A stretch of 64,000 nt of DNA from NCBI RefSeq assembly GCF_000166135.1, contig NC_014666.1:2356001-2420000 (forward strand). The letters are read 5' to 3'. The notes beneath the pieces are model-generated. The model saw only the letters and a list, made by a program, of their open reading frames with translations. It was not told the DNA's origin and did not search any database. Position numbers and translations under genes: made by a program. Position 1 is the stretch's first letter. Every line of letters starts with the position of its first letter. Positions 52,844-63,090 of this stretch are shown in pieces. Source of the DNA: Pseudofrankia inefficax. GTDB lineage: Bacteria; Actinomycetota; Actinomycetes; Frankiales; Frankiaceae.

Positions 52844-55800
52844 TCAGGCCGTGGTCTCGACGGTGCTGCCGCTGGGTCCCTTGCGGACCTGGATCTGGGT
52901 CGGGATGCGTAGGCGCAGGTCGGCGACGTGGCTGACGACGCCGACGAGACGGCCGCCGGCACGCAGCTCGTCGAGAACGTTCATGACCTCGTCCAGGCTG
53001 TCCGGGTCGAGCGTGCCGAAGCCCTCGTCGACGAACAACGCGTCGATCGCGTGGCCGCCCGCCTCGGCGCTCACGACGTCGGCGAGGCCGAGGGCGAGCG
53101 ACAGCGCGGCCTGGAAGGTCTCGCCGCCCGACAGGGTCGCGGTCGGGCGCGACCGGCCCGTCCAGGCATCCAGCACGAGCAGCCCGAGGCCGGCCTTGCG
53201 GCGCCGGTCGCGGCGTTCGCCGGTGTCGTGGACGAGGGTGTAACGCCCCCCGCTCATCGCCGCCAGCCGGCGGCTCGCCGCGTGCGCGACCTCCTCCAGC
53301 CGGGCCGCCAGCACGTAGCTCGACAGTGGCATCCCGTGCTGGTTGGCCGGGGCCCGGCCGATCGCGAGGTCGGCCAGCTGGCGTAGCTGTGCCGCCGCGG
53401 CCCGGCGTGGGGAGAGGGCCGCGTGCGCGCCGGCGTACTCCTCCACCAGGGCCTCGAGCCGGCGGGCGCGCTGCGCCGCGGTCGCCGCCGTCGCCCAGGC
53501 CTCCTCGTGGGCCGCCTTCGCCGCCGCGGCCGCGCGCTCGTGCTCGTCGAGGCGGGCCGACGGGTCGTCGGCGGCCGCCGCCAGCTCGGGGGCCGCGAGC
53601 CGGGACCGGGCCTGGATCCGCTCGTCGCGGTGCCCCTGGATGCGCGTCTGCGCGTCGGCCAGCCAGTCCGGTTCGCGGACCGCGGCGAGCGCCGCGCCCG
53701 GATCCGCGAACCCCGCCTCCGTCGCCGCCTCCGCCGCGTCCGCGTCGGCCCGGCGGAGCTCGTCACGGGCCTGGGCCGCGGCCCGCACGGCCTGCTCGGC
53801 GTGCGCGCAGGCCCGGGCGAAGCGCGCGACCGCGTCGACCCGGCTCGCCAGGAGGGCCGGGTCGCGCAACGCGGACGGCACCGTCGCCAGTGCCCGAGCG
53901 GCCCGGTCCCGCGCCGCCGCGGCCCGCAGGCCGGCCGCCCGCTCCTCGGCCCGGTGGGTGGCGAGGTCCGCGTGTGCCCTGGTCTGAGCCTCGACGAGCG
54001 CGGCGAGGCCGGCCTGCGCGCCGGTGAGGTCAGCGGCGCTCGACGCGGCCTGGCCCGCCGCCGCGCCGAACGCCCGCGCGACCGCGTCGATCTCGGCGGC
54101 GGTCCGGTCCGGGCCGGCCGCCCCGAGATCGTCCTCGTCGGTGAGCAGCACCGCCTCGTCGAGCAACGTGCCGCGCAGGTCGGCCAGCATCCCGGCAACC
54201 GTCGCCGCGGCGTCGTCGCCGGAGCTGTCCGCGCCGGCTACCGCCGCGTCGGAGGCGCCGCCGCCTGGGCGCGGGCCATCGGCGAGCGCGGCGGGGGAGC
54301 GCAGCAGGGCCGCCAGCAGCGTCCTGACCTGGCCGGTCAGCCCGGCGACCTGGTCTCGCGCCGTGCCGGCGGCCGCCTCGCGCCGGGTGGCCGCCGCGTC
54401 GGCGTCCCGCTCGGCGTCCTTGCTCACGTGGTCGGCGCGGACCTCGGCCGGGTCGGGATGGTCGAGCGCGCCACAGACGGGGCACGGGGTGTCGTCTGCC
54501 AACGCGGCGGCCAGCTCGGCGGTGATCGCGTCGAAGCGCTGCTGGCGCAGCTCGACCGCGCGGGCCCTGGCCCGGGTGGCGCTCGCGGCCGCCTCGGTCG
54601 ACTCGGCGAGTGCCCGCCTTCGCTCGCGGACCGCGTCCGCGAGGTCGGCCAGCTGCTCGGACCGCTCGGTCAGCGCCGGGGCGAGGTGGCCGGCCCGGCG
54701 GGCGGCGTCGGCCTGTTCCTGGGCCGCCTGGCGCCGCGCCGGCAGCGTCGTGGTGATCTCGGCTTCCCGGACGGCGGCGGCCTGGGCGTGCTCAAGGGCC
54801 TCGCGGTCGGCCAGGTCGGCCAGCGCCGCGTCCTCATGGGCGGCGACGAGGACAAGCGCGAGTGGCTCGAGGCGTCCCGACTCGGCGTGCGCGTCCGCGG
54901 CGAGCGCCGCCAGCTCGTCGGCCGTGGCGTCAGCCGTCTCCCGTGGTGGGTCGCCCGCGTCGGGGAGCGCCGCCGCGGCGACAGCGGCCCGGGCCGCGGC
55001 CTGCGCGGTCTCAGCCTGGGCGGCCTGCGCTGCCCTGCGCTGGGTCTCCGCGATGGCGCGGCTGACGGCGCCGGCCCGGGTCGCGGCGGCCAGCTCCGCG
55101 GCGAGCTCCTCGACCTGGGGCGCCTGTTCGTCCAGCTCCGCGAGGCGGCGGAGCAGCTGGGCGCGTTCCTCGGCCCGCCGGACTGCCTCGCGGGTCATGG
55201 CGAGCCCGCGTTCGGCCAGGTCCCGGACCTGCTGCGTCTCGTCTCGGCGGCGGTCGGCCGCCTGGGCAGCCTCGGCGGCGCCGGCGGCGAGCGCGCGGGC
55301 CCAGTCAGGGGCGGGAGGCTCGTCGGTGGCCGTCGCGCTCTCGGTGCCGGCGGGCACGGCGGCCTCGGTGTCGCCGGCTTCCGGCGGGCCCGCCGCCTCG
55401 GTGACCTTGGCGTGGACGCGGTCGAGGTCCTGGCGGGCGAGCCCGTGGTCGTCGGCGGCGCGCTTGGCCCGGTCGGCGAGCCACTGCTCGACCCGCTCGA
55501 ACCGGCCGACGCTGAACAGCTGCTTGAGCAGCGCCTCGCGGGCGTCGTTGTCGGCGTGCAGGAAGTCGGCGAACCGGCCCTGGGGGAGCATCACCACCTG
55601 GAAGAACTGCTCCGGCCGCATGCCGAGATGCCCGTTGACCTCGTGGCCGACGTCCTCGTTGCGGGTGGCCTCGGCCGCCCAGCCCGAGCCGGTCCACCGT
55701 TCCAGCAGCGCGGTCGGGTGCTGGCGCTGGGTGCCGTCGCCGCGCCGCCTCGGCCGGTCCCAGCCGGGCGTGCGGGTGACGCGGAAGCGGCCGGCGGGCA

Positions 55801-56050
55801 CCGAGTACTCCAGCCGCACCCGTGGGGCGACGTCCGGCGCGGCGTGATGGGAGCGCAGGTCGCGCACGCCACGCAGGCCGGGGACGGTGCCGTAGAGCGC
55901 GAAGCCGACGGCGTCGAGCAGGGTCGTCTTGCCGCCGCCGGTCTCGCCGCACAGCAGCACCAGTCCGCCGGCGCCCAGCCGGTCGAGGTCCAGCTCGACC
56001 TCGCCGGGGAAGGCGCCGAACGCGACGAGCTCCAGCCGGTGCGGGCGCAT
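52844..56050 (-). CDS. sbcC: Nuclease complex ATPase subunit SbcC
   Basis: A 1068-residue SMC/Rad50-like ATPase. Walker A GETGGGKTT at 35-43; long Ala/Glu/Arg-rich coiled-coil arms; zinc hook CPVCGALDHPDP near residue 522; C-terminal signature LSGGETFQAALSLALGLADVV and Walker B ALFVDEGFGTLD. With SbcD it opens and cuts hairpins and DNA ends during repair. Its ATG shares a base with the stop of sbcD (TGATG), so the pair is translationally coupled. Length is normal. Confidence 0.95.
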   Translation of the reverse strand: MRPHRLELVAFGAFPGEVELDLDRLGAGGLVLLCGETGGGKTTLLDAVGFALYGTVPGLRGVRDLRSHHAAPDVAPRVRLEYSVPAGRFRVTRTPGWDRPRRRGDGTQRQHPTALLERWTGSGWAAEATRNEDVGHEVNGHLGMRPEQFFQVVMLPQGRFADFLHADNDAREALLKQLFSVGRFERVEQWLADRAKRAADDHGLARQDLDRVHAKVTEAAGPPEAGDTEAAVPAGTESATATDEPPAPDWARALAAGAAEAAQAADRRRDETQQVRDLAERGLAMTREAVRRAEERAQLLRRLAELDEQAPQVEELAAELAAATRAGAVSRAIAETQRRAAQAAQAETAQAAARAAVAAAALPDAGDPPRETADATADELAALAADAHAESGRLEPLALVLVAAHEDAALADLADREALEHAQAAAVREAEITTTLPARRQAAQEQADAARRAGHLAPALTERSEQLADLADAVRERRRALAESTEAAASATRARARAVELRQQRFDAITAELAAALADDTPCPVCGALDHPDPAEVRADHVSKDAERDADAAATRREAAAGTARDQVAGLTGQVRTLLAALLRSPAALADGPRPGGGASDAAVAGADSSGDDAAATVAGMLADLRGTLLDEAVLLTDEDDLGAAGPDRTAAEIDAVARAFGAAAGQAASSAADLTGAQAGLAALVEAQTRAHADLATHRAEERAAGLRAAAARDRAARALATVPSALRDPALLASRVDAVARFARACAHAEQAVRAAAQARDELRRADADAAEAATEAGFADPGAALAAVREPDWLADAQTRIQGHRDERIQARSRLAAPELAAAADDPSARLDEHERAAAAAKAAHEEAWATAATAAQRARRLEALVEEYAGAHAALSPRRAAAAQLRQLADLAIGRAPANQHGMPLSSYVLAARLEEVAHAASRRLAAMSGGRYTLVHDTGERRDRRRKAGLGLLVLDAWTGRSRPTATLSGGETFQAALSLALGLADVVSAEAGGHAIDALFVDEGFGTLDPDSLDEVMNVLDELRAGGRLVGVVSHVADLRLRIPTQIQVRKGPSGSTVETTA

Positions 56051-57489
56051 CAGGCCTCCCCGCGGGCGTCGGGCCAGGCGGCCGTGAGCCGGGCGGCGGT
56101 CAGCGCGTCGGCGAGCAGGGAGCGTTCGTCCTCGTCGGCCGGCGTGCCCCGCGCGAAGTCGACGAAGTCGGCGGCCACGTCGAGGTCGTCGCGGCCCCGG
56201 GTGCGCTGGGTGAACGTCCGGCCGTCGTCGGCGGGCGCGTGCTCGGGCTCGTGGCGCAGCACCAGGGTGTGCGGGAAGCGGGCGCGCAGCCGGCTCATCG
56301 CGTCGACGGGGCGGGCGTCGTCGGTCAGTACCGCGGCCACCAGGTCCTCGGTGTGCTCGCCGTACTCCAGCCGGGTGAGCAGCTGCTCCAGCGGGCCGCG
56401 CAGGATCGTCATCCGCCGGTGCACCGGCACCGGGACAGGTTCGACGCGGGCGAGCCCGGCCGGTCCGAGCTCGACGAGCAGCGACGCCTTCGCGTCCTGC
56501 GTCTCGGAGAAGGAATAGGCCAGCGGCGAGCCGCTGTAGCGCAGGTCGGCCCGGCCGAGGACCCGCTGTGGCCGGTGCAGATGGCCGAGCGCCGCGTAGG
56601 TGATCCCGTCGAACAGGGCGGCGGGCACGTGCGCGGCGCCGCCGACGCTGATGTCGCGCTCGCTGTCGCTGCCGGCCGCCCCGGTGACCCAGGCGTGCGC
56701 GACGACGACCGACCGGGCGCCGGGGTGGTCGGCCAGGTCGGCCCGCACGGCGGCCATCGCCCGGCGCATCGTCCCGGCGTGCGTGAGCGCCGCCGCGCGG
56801 CGGGCCCGGCGACGTCCGTCGTGGAACGCGGGAGGGCGGGGCGCGGCGGGCACCAGGCTCGGGGCGAGCTCGTCCTCGTCGAACAGCGAGACCATGCCCG
56901 GGAAGGGCGGCTCGACCGGCCCCTCGGCCAGGGCCGGGGACGGCGGCCCGGATGCGGGGTCGGTGGCGTCGCCGGGGCCAGTCCCGACCGGCCCCTCGGC
57001 GCCCACGCCCGGGGCCGGGTCGTCGGTGGGGTCGGTTTCCAGCTCGTCGGCGGGGTCGTCCACCACGGGAAGCACGTCGGCGACCGCGGCCGGCTCCAGA
57101 TAGGGGACCGGGTAGACCCGGACCGGGCCGAACCGGTCCTCGACGACCACGGCGGACGCGAGCCGAGCCGGGTCGGTGCGGATGGCGACGCGGGGGTCGA
57201 GCAGCCCGGCCTTGTCGCCGAGGCGTGCCGCGGCGTCGTGGTTGCCGCTGATGACCACCACCCGGGCTCCCGTGTCGCGCAGCCGGGACAGCGCCTCGTC
57301 GAACAGCCGCAGCGCGCCCACCGGCGGGATCGCCCGGTCGTGCACGTCGCCCGCGACCACGACCAGGTCGACCCGCTCGGCGCGGGTCACCTGGACGAGA
57401 TGGTCGACGTACGCGGCCTGCGCGGTGGCGAGGTCGAAGCCGTGCAGGCGACGTCCGAGATGCCAGTCGGACGTGTGCAGGACGAGCAT
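56050..57489 (-). CDS. sbcD: Nuclease subunit SbcD (Mre11-like)
   Basis: A 479-residue calcineurin-like phosphoesterase with the metal motifs HTSDWHLGR, VVAGDVHDRAIPP, VISGNHDAAARL and ALGHLHRPQ. Between residues about 140 and 225 there is an Asp/Pro/Gly-rich insertion (DDPADELETDPTDDPAPG ... FPGMVSLFDEDELAPSL), longer than in E. coli SbcD and probably disordered. ATG start. First gene of the sbcD-sbcC pair. Confidence 0.93.
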   Translation of the reverse strand: MLVLHTSDWHLGRRLHGFDLATAQAAYVDHLVQVTRAERVDLVVVAGDVHDRAIPPVGALRLFDEALSRLRDTGARVVVISGNHDAAARLGDKAGLLDPRVAIRTDPARLASAVVVEDRFGPVRVYPVPYLEPAAVADVLPVVDDPADELETDPTDDPAPGVGAEGPVGTGPGDATDPASGPPSPALAEGPVEPPFPGMVSLFDEDELAPSLVPAAPRPPAFHDGRRRARRAAALTHAGTMRRAMAAVRADLADHPGARSVVVAHAWVTGAAGSDSERDISVGGAAHVPAALFDGITYAALGHLHRPQRVLGRADLRYSGSPLAYSFSETQDAKASLLVELGPAGLARVEPVPVPVHRRMTILRGPLEQLLTRLEYGEHTEDLVAAVLTDDARPVDAMSRLRARFPHTLVLRHEPEHAPADDGRTFTQRTRGRDDLDVAADFVDFARGTPADEDERSLLADALTAARLTAAWPDARGEA

Positions 57490-58272
57490 GCGCGCCTCTC
57501 CCCAGTCGAGCCTCGTTCGGGCGTCCCGCTCCGGTCACGTCGCTACGCCGCGCTGCGCCCATGATCATATGGCCCGGGCCGCGGCGACCCGCGACGCGTG
57601 GCACCACCGGGTGGGCGCGCCGCCGCCCACCCGCCCCGCCCGGCCCGGGGCGGTCACCGTCCGGGCCCGCCGTCGCGGGTGCCCCTCGGGTACGCGGGTC
57701 TGCGTACCCGGAGTGTCGCCTGTGGGCGGACGACGCGGGCCCGGGGGTCGAGCATGCTCGCCTCATGACGCGTTCCGGGCGGCGTGGGCCGGTCGCGGCC
57801 GGGGCGACGCGCCCGGACCGAGTCGTGGCGCCCTTCGTGTGGTCTAACTCACTTTCGATGGCTGGACGGTCAGATCGGCCGGCGCGCGGCGGTCAGACCT
57901 GCGAAGTCGTTCGCCATGCCGGCCAGCCTTCGTGCGCAGGTGCGACCGATGTCTGAGTAAAGACTTGTTGAGCGAGTAAGACAATGAGATAGTGACGCCA
58001 ACCGGAGGAGGGCGGCGTCCACCGCCTGATCAGCCGAAAACCTGATGGCGTCAGAGCGGGACGGCGCCATCATCGAAGGCGCGGAGCCTGGCCACGAACG
58101 TGTCACACCCGGCCAGTACGGTCCGTGCCAGCCAGCGGCGCCGCCCCGGTGGTCGTGCCGCCCGCCCGCGGGCGCCGCGTCAGCCAGATCAGCACCTGCC
58201 CCCGACGGGCCACTGGCCGGACCGCGCCCGTCGTCGCCGAGCCGAGACCGAAAGTCGACCGGGAGAGACACG
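57490..58272. promoter_or_regulatory. Divergent control region between sbcD and the MMPL gene
   Basis: About 780 bases without a supported gene. A perfect inverted repeat CGGGTACGC-N6-GCGTACCCG lies at 57687-57710. An AT-richer patch at 57950-57995 holds the direct repeats GAGTAAAGAC and GAGTAAGAC about 20 bases apart, a plausible activator or repressor site for the transporter. GGAGGAGG at 58004-58011 has no start codon at proper distance. Confidence 0.45.
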
Positions 58273-60528
58273 ATGACCAGTGACCTGGCCGCGGAGGAAC
58301 GCTCCGGGACCGCGCCGCCGCCCCCGCCCGCCGCACCCAGCTCCGGACGCCGCCGGCCGTGGTTCGTCTACGCCTTCGGCCTCGCCGCGCTCGTCGTCTT
58401 CCTGATCGGCGGCGGCGGCTTCCAGTTCCAGGGCAAGCTCAGCCAGGTCCAGAAGAACGACAACGCGTCGTACCTGCCTGGCTCGGCCGAGTCGACGAAG
58501 GTCGACAAGGAGTCGCAGAAGTTCCAGAACATCGCGACGATCCCCGGCTTCATCATCTATCAGCGGGCCGGCGGCCTGACCGGGCCCGACAAGGCGAAGA
58601 TCGCCGCTGACCGGGTCAAGTTCGGCAAGGTCCAGGGGGTGGCGGCCGATCAGGTCGGGCAGCCGCAGTTCTCCAAGAACGACTCGGTGGCTTCGACCTC
58701 GGTGCCGCTGATCGGCAAGAACGGCGACACCGAGGTCAACGGTGACGACCTCAGCAAGACCGAGAAGGCCGTCATCGACGTCGCGAAGGCTGACCTGCCG
58801 GCAGGCCTCGTGGTGCACAGCGCCGGGCCGGGCGGCCTGCTGGTCGCCTTCATCGACGCGTTCGGCGGTCTCGACGGCCAGCTGCTGCTCGCCGCCGGTC
58901 TGGTCGTCATCATCATCCTGCTCGTCGTCTACCGCAGCCCGGTGCTCTGGTTCTTCCCGCTGTTCAGCGCGGCGCTCGCGCTCGGCGTGTCCTCGCTGGT
59001 CATCTACCCGCTGGCCAAGCACGGCGCGCTCACCCTCACCGGCCAGAGCCAGGGCATCCTGTCCGTCGTCGTGATCGGCGCCGGGACGGACTACGCACTC
59101 CTGCTCGTCAGCCGTTATCGCGAGGAACTGCACAACTATCGCGGTCGGATCGACGCGATGATGGCCGCCTGGCGCGGGGCCGCCCCGGCGATCGCCGCCT
59201 CCGGCCTGACCGTCATCCTCGGCCTGCTCTGCCTCAGCCTCGGCGAGCTGAACTCGAACAAGAGCCTCGGGCCGGTCTGCGCGATCGGCGTCGCCTGCAC
59301 CGTCGTGATGATGCTGGTCTTCCTGCCGGTGTTCCTCGTCGTCGTCGGCCGGTGGGTGTTCTGGCCGCGGATCCCCCGGTTCGACAACCACGCCGACGTC
59401 GCCACCCACGGCGTCTGGTCACGGTTCGCCACGAGGCTCGAGAAGCGCTCCCGGCTCGGCTGGATCGGCACCGCGGTGCTGCTGCTGATCTGCGTGGCGT
59501 TCCTGCCGACCCTGAAGACCGGCGGCCTGTCGACGCTGGACACCTTCACCACCCAGCCGGACGCGATCGTCGGCCAGAAGATCTACGACGCCAACTTCGA
59601 CGCCGGCGCCGGCGCCCCGGCCGTGATCACCGCGAAGGCCGACAAGGCTGCCGCAGTGATCGCCGCGGTCTCGAAGATCCCGGGCGTCGACACCAAGCCG
59701 GGTTCGGTGTGCATCGAGGCCGACTACGCCAAGATCGGTGAGCTGGTCCGGTCCGGGGCCGTCACCCCGGCCCAGCTCGCGTCCAGCGCGAGCTGCCCGC
59801 CAGCCTCCCTCCAGGTCAGGCCGTCGCCCGACGGCCGGATCGTGATCGACGCGGCGATCATCTACCGGTACGACACCAAGCAGGCCGAGACCACCGTCCT
59901 GAACATCCGGACCGCGGCGCACGCGGTCCCGGGCGCGGAGGCCCTGGTGGGCGGCTCGACGGCCGTCAACCATGACGTCAACGCGGCCTCCCGCCATGAC
60001 CGCGACCTGGTGATCCCGATCGTGCTGCTCGTGATCCTGATCGTCCTCGGACTGCTGCTGCGGGCGCTCGTCGCGCCGCTGCTGCTGATCGTCACCGTGG
60101 TGCTGTCGTTCGCGGCGGCGCTCGGCGTCTCGGCGGTGGTGTTCAACCACGTGCTCGACTTCGCCAACGCGGATCCGGCCTATCCACTGTTCTCGTTCGT
60201 GTTCCTGGTGGCACTGGGCATCGACTACAACATCTTCCTGATGACCCGGGTGCGAGAGGAGACGCTCACCCACGGCACCAGGGCCGGCATCACCCGTGGC
60301 CTGGCCGTCACCGGTGGTGTGATCACCTCGGCGGGCGTCGTGCTGGCCGCGACGTTCGCGGTGCTGGCGGTGCTGCCGCTGGTCACCCTGGCCGAGATCG
60401 GCTTCACGGTCGCGTTCGGGGTCCTGCTGGACACGATCATCGTCCGGTCGATCCTGGTCCCGTCGCTGTCCCACGAGATCGGCAAGCGGATCTGGTGGCC
60501 GTCGAAGCTCGCCAGGGCCGCCGACTGA
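58273..60528 (+). CDS. MMPL/RND-family membrane transporter
   Basis: A 751-residue RND transporter of the actinobacterial MmpL type. One N-terminal span (PWFVYAFGLAALVVFLIGGGG), an extracytoplasmic domain, five spans, a large loop with GLSTLDTFTTQPDAIVGQKIYDANFDAGAGAPA, a second extracytoplasmic domain and five more spans. Proton-relay motifs GAGTDYALLLVSRYREEL and GIDYNIFLMTRVREE carry the conserved Asp-Tyr pairs. Such proteins export lipids, siderophores or drugs; the substrate is unknown. The ATG at 58273 has GGGAGAG upstream; an upstream in-frame ATG at 58045 lacks one and would add a 76-residue low-complexity leader. It stands alone between sbcD and proA. Confidence 0.88.
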   Translation: MTSDLAAEERSGTAPPPPPAAPSSGRRRPWFVYAFGLAALVVFLIGGGGFQFQGKLSQVQKNDNASYLPGSAESTKVDKESQKFQNIATIPGFIIYQRAGGLTGPDKAKIAADRVKFGKVQGVAADQVGQPQFSKNDSVASTSVPLIGKNGDTEVNGDDLSKTEKAVIDVAKADLPAGLVVHSAGPGGLLVAFIDAFGGLDGQLLLAAGLVVIIILLVVYRSPVLWFFPLFSAALALGVSSLVIYPLAKHGALTLTGQSQGILSVVVIGAGTDYALLLVSRYREELHNYRGRIDAMMAAWRGAAPAIAASGLTVILGLLCLSLGELNSNKSLGPVCAIGVACTVVMMLVFLPVFLVVVGRWVFWPRIPRFDNHADVATHGVWSRFATRLEKRSRLGWIGTAVLLLICVAFLPTLKTGGLSTLDTFTTQPDAIVGQKIYDANFDAGAGAPAVITAKADKAAAVIAAVSKIPGVDTKPGSVCIEADYAKIGELVRSGAVTPAQLASSASCPPASLQVRPSPDGRIVIDAAIIYRYDTKQAETTVLNIRTAAHAVPGAEALVGGSTAVNHDVNAASRHDRDLVIPIVLLVILIVLGLLLRALVAPLLLIVTVVLSFAAALGVSAVVFNHVLDFANADPAYPLFSFVFLVALGIDYNIFLMTRVREETLTHGTRAGITRGLAVTGGVITSAGVVLAATFAVLAVLPLVTLAEIGFTVAFGVLLDTIIVRSILVPSLSHEIGKRIWWPSKLARAAD

Positions 60529-60571
60529 CGGTGACACCCGCGGGCGGCTGACGGCCGTCCGCACCCGGCCC

Positions 60572-60605
60572 GAAGGCCGCGTGGTCAGCCGACCACGCGG
60601 CCTTC
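60572..60605 (+). terminator. Hairpin terminator after the MMPL gene
   Basis: GAAGGCCGCGTGGTC (60572-60586) pairs perfectly over 15 bp with 60591-60605 around the loop AGCC, 44 bases beyond the stop codon. Confidence 0.78.
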
Positions 60606-60713
60606 TCCGTCCGGTCCGGCGCGGGAGAATCCGGGCAGGTAGCCTCGTTGGATGGCGCGCGGCGCCGGCCCCGAGCCGGGTTGCCCTGTTCGCCGCCGAG
60701 AAGGGAACGGGTC

Positions 60714-61970
60714 ATGCAGGTCTCCGCGGACGATGTCCGAGCGAGCGCGGTACGCGCGAAGCAGGCCGCGGCGGTCCTCGCCCCACTGACACGCGCGGCC
60801 AAGGACACCGCCCTGCTGGGCATGGCCGACGCGCTGCTGGCCCGCGCCGACGAGCTGATCCGCGCCAACGCCGAGGACGTCGCCGCGGCGCGGGCGGCCG
60901 GCACCTCGCCCGCGCTGGTCGACCGGCTCACCCTCACCGAGGCCCGGCTGACCGCGATGGCCGACGGCCTGCGCCAGGTGGCCGCGCTCGACGACCCGGT
61001 GGGCGAGGTCCTGCGCGGTCGGGTGCTGCCCAACGGCATCGAGCTGCGCCAGGTCCGCGTCCCGCTCGGCGTGGTCGGGATCATCTACGAGGCCCGGCCG
61101 AACGTCACGGTCGACGCGGCCGGGCTGTGCCTGAAGAGCGGCAACGCGGCGCTGCTGCGCGGCAGTGCCTCGGCCCAGCGGTCCAACGTCGCGCTCGTCG
61201 GCGTGCTGCGCGACGCCGCGGTCGCCGCCGGCCTGCCGGCCGATGCCGTGCAGCTCGTCCCCGGGGTCGACCACGAGTCGGTCAAGCACCTCATGCGCCT
61301 GCGCGGCCTCGTCGACGTGCTGATCCCGCGCGGCGGTGCCGGCCTGATCCGCGCCGTCGTCGAGGAGTCGACGGTGCCGGTGATCGAGACCGGGATCGGC
61401 ATCTGCCACGTCTACGTGGACAAGGACGCCGACCTCGACATGGCGGTGGAGATCGCGGTCAACTCCAAGACCCAGCGGGTCTCGGTCTGCAACTCGGCCG
61501 AGACGCTGCTCGTGCACGCCGACGTCGCCGCGGAGTTCCTGCCGAAGGTGCTCGGCGCGCTCACCGCGGCGGGCGTCACGATCCACGGCGACGAGGCGGT
61601 GCGCGCCGCGGACCCGACCGCGCTGGCGGCGACGGAGGACGACTGGGCGGCCGAGTACCTCTCGCTCGACCTCGCCGTGAAGGTCGTTCCGTCGCTCGAC
61701 GCGGCCGTCGAGCACATCCGTCGCTACGGCAGCGGGCACACCGAGTCGATCGTCACCAGTTCGCTCGCCGCCTCCCGGCGGTTCATCGCCACCTGCGACA
61801 GCGCCGCGATCATGGTGAACGTCTCGACCCGGTTCACCGACGGCGAGCGGTTCGGCATGGGTGCCGAGATCGGCATCTCCACCCAGAAGCTGCACGCGCG
61901 TGGCCCGATGGGCCTGCCCGAGCTGACGTCGACCACCTGGATCGGCATCGGCGACGGTCACCTCGTCTGA
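60714..61970 (+). CDS. proA: Gamma-glutamyl phosphate reductase
   Basis: A 418-residue NADPH-dependent enzyme, second step of proline synthesis. [39 protein letters not shown], catalytic Cys in [13 protein letters not shown] and [31 protein letters not shown]-like C-terminal sequence (here VSTRFTDG) are all present. The ATG at 60714 has GAAGGGAACGG upstream. It is separated from proB by sbcD-sbcC on the opposite strand and the MMPL gene, so it must have its own promoter. Confidence 0.94.
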   Translation: MQVSADDVRASAVRAKQAAAVLAPLTRAAKDTALLGMADALLARADELIRANAEDVAAARAAGTSPALVDRLTLTEARLTAMADGLRQVAALDDPVGEVLRGRVLPNGIELRQVRVPLGVVGIIYEARPNVTVDAAGLCLKSGNAALLRGSASAQRSNVALVGVLRDAAVAAGLPADAVQLVPGVDHESVKHLMRLRGLVDVLIPRGGAGLIRAVVEESTVPVIETGIGICHVYVDKDADLDMAVEIAVNSKTQRVSVCNSAETLLVHADVAAEFLPKVLGALTAAGVTIHGDEAVRAADPTALAATEDDWAAEYLSLDLAVKVVPSLDAAVEHIRRYGSGHTESIVTSSLAASRRFIATCDSAAIMVNVSTRFTDGERFGMGAEIGISTQKLHARGPMGLPELTSTTWIGIGDGHLV

Positions 61971-62044
61971 CCGGTTCAGCGTCTCTGACCCGGCTCCGAC
62001 CGGCTCGGCGTCTCTGACCGGCTCGGCGTCTGACCGGCTCGGCG
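61971..62044 (+). repeat. Short tandem repeats after proA
   Basis: The phrase CCGGCTCGGCGTCTCTGA and shortened or altered forms occur four times in a row (61971, 62000, 62018 and 62034). It fills most of the convergent gap to the glycosyltransferase gene. Confidence 0.75.
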
Positions 62045-62109
62045 AGGCCCACCCCGGGCCGGTTCGCGGTCGCTCAGCAGCCGAGAACCGACCCCGGGCC
62101 CGCCGCTGG

Positions 62110-63090
62110 TCAGCCGAGGCGGCGGCGGGTCTCGACGAGCACCGCGCGAAAGCCGCCACCGCCAGCCCGGGCGGAGGCGTGCACGAGATGGTCTTTCACC
62201 AACTCGCCGAAAGAGACCGGGTGGCGGGCGACCATGACGACGGCCTTGCCGGCCGCGGCGGGAATGGCCTGACGGGTCTTCGCCGCCAACATCAGTTCCT
62301 GCCCCGCCGCCTTGAGGCCCAGCACCGCCCGCCAGAACGCCAGCCCGGACCGGCGGGCCCGCTCCAGCTCAATGCTGCTCTGTGTGTGGACGCGTTCGCG
62401 GCGCAGCACGAACGTGATGCCGTCGAGCATCTTCTGGGCGTCGCTTGACGTGTTCGCGCCGTGCATCCGGTACTCCGCGTAGCACTCCTCGGTATCCAGC
62501 ACCGGGTACTGGCGCGCGAGCCGGAGGTATAGCTCGTAGTCGTCGGCGCCCTTCAGCCTGCGGTCCTCCGACCAGCCGCCGGCCGTCGTCAGCAGGGAAC
62601 GGCGGAACAGCACGGTCGAGGGCGGAACGATCCAGGACTGATAGAGCAGCTCCCGGTAGTGATCCCGCCGGACCGCCGGCCGCAGGTCCGCCGCGCCGGA
62701 CTCCCACGGCGCGCCGTCGGCCCTGATCATGCGGTTGCGCCCGGAGACGAACGCGGCGTCCGGTTCCGTGTCCAGGAGTTTGGTCGCGTGTGCCAGCGCG
62801 CTGGGCACCAGGCGGTCGTCCTGGTCGAGGAACACGACGTAGTCGGTGTCCGCCCGCCGCAGGCCGGCATTACGCGCCGCTCCGACGCCCTGGTTCTGCT
62901 GCTTGATCACTTCGACCGTGGGGAACTCGGCCAGGACAGCGTCCGGGTCGTCGGTGGAGCCGTCGTCCACCACAATCACCCGCGCCGGCGGTGGTTCTTG
63001 TGTCAACGCGCTGGTCAACGCGTCACCGAGAAGTGCCGCACCGTTGTAGATCGGCACAATGACGGTGATCGGCAGTGGCTCTGCCGGCAT
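62110..63090 (-). CDS. Family 2 glycosyltransferase
   Basis: A 326-residue GT-A fold glycosyltransferase with ITVIVPIYNGAALL, the nucleotide-binding VIVVDDGSTDDP, NQGVGAARNAGLRRA, the metal-binding DxD-like FLDQDDRLVP and KGADDYELYLRLA. It transfers a sugar from a nucleotide-sugar donor, probably in surface polysaccharide or glycoprotein synthesis; acceptor unknown. No membrane span is obvious. The ATG at 63090 has AAGGAGG upstream; an in-frame ATG 18 codons further 5' does not. Upstream is an AT-rich divergent promoter region shared with the malate synthase gene. Confidence 0.85.
   Translation of the reverse strand: MPAEPLPITVIVPIYNGAALLGDALTSALTQEPPPARVIVVDDGSTDDPDAVLAEFPTVEVIKQQNQGVGAARNAGLRRADTDYVVFLDQDDRLVPSALAHATKLLDTEPDAAFVSGRNRMIRADGAPWESGAADLRPAVRRDHYRELLYQSWIVPPSTVLFRRSLLTTAGGWSEDRRLKGADDYELYLRLARQYPVLDTEECYAEYRMHGANTSSDAQKMLDGITFVLRRERVHTQSSIELERARRSGLAFWRAVLGLKAAGQELMLAAKTRQAIPAAAGKAVVMVARHPVSFGELVKDHLVHASARAGGGGFRAVLVETRRRLG

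Noticed and set aside
57870-58271. A minus-strand gene of about 130 codons upstream of the MMPL gene
   Set aside because: No ribosome binding site, no recognisable motif, and it covers the AT-rich patch that looks like a promoter.
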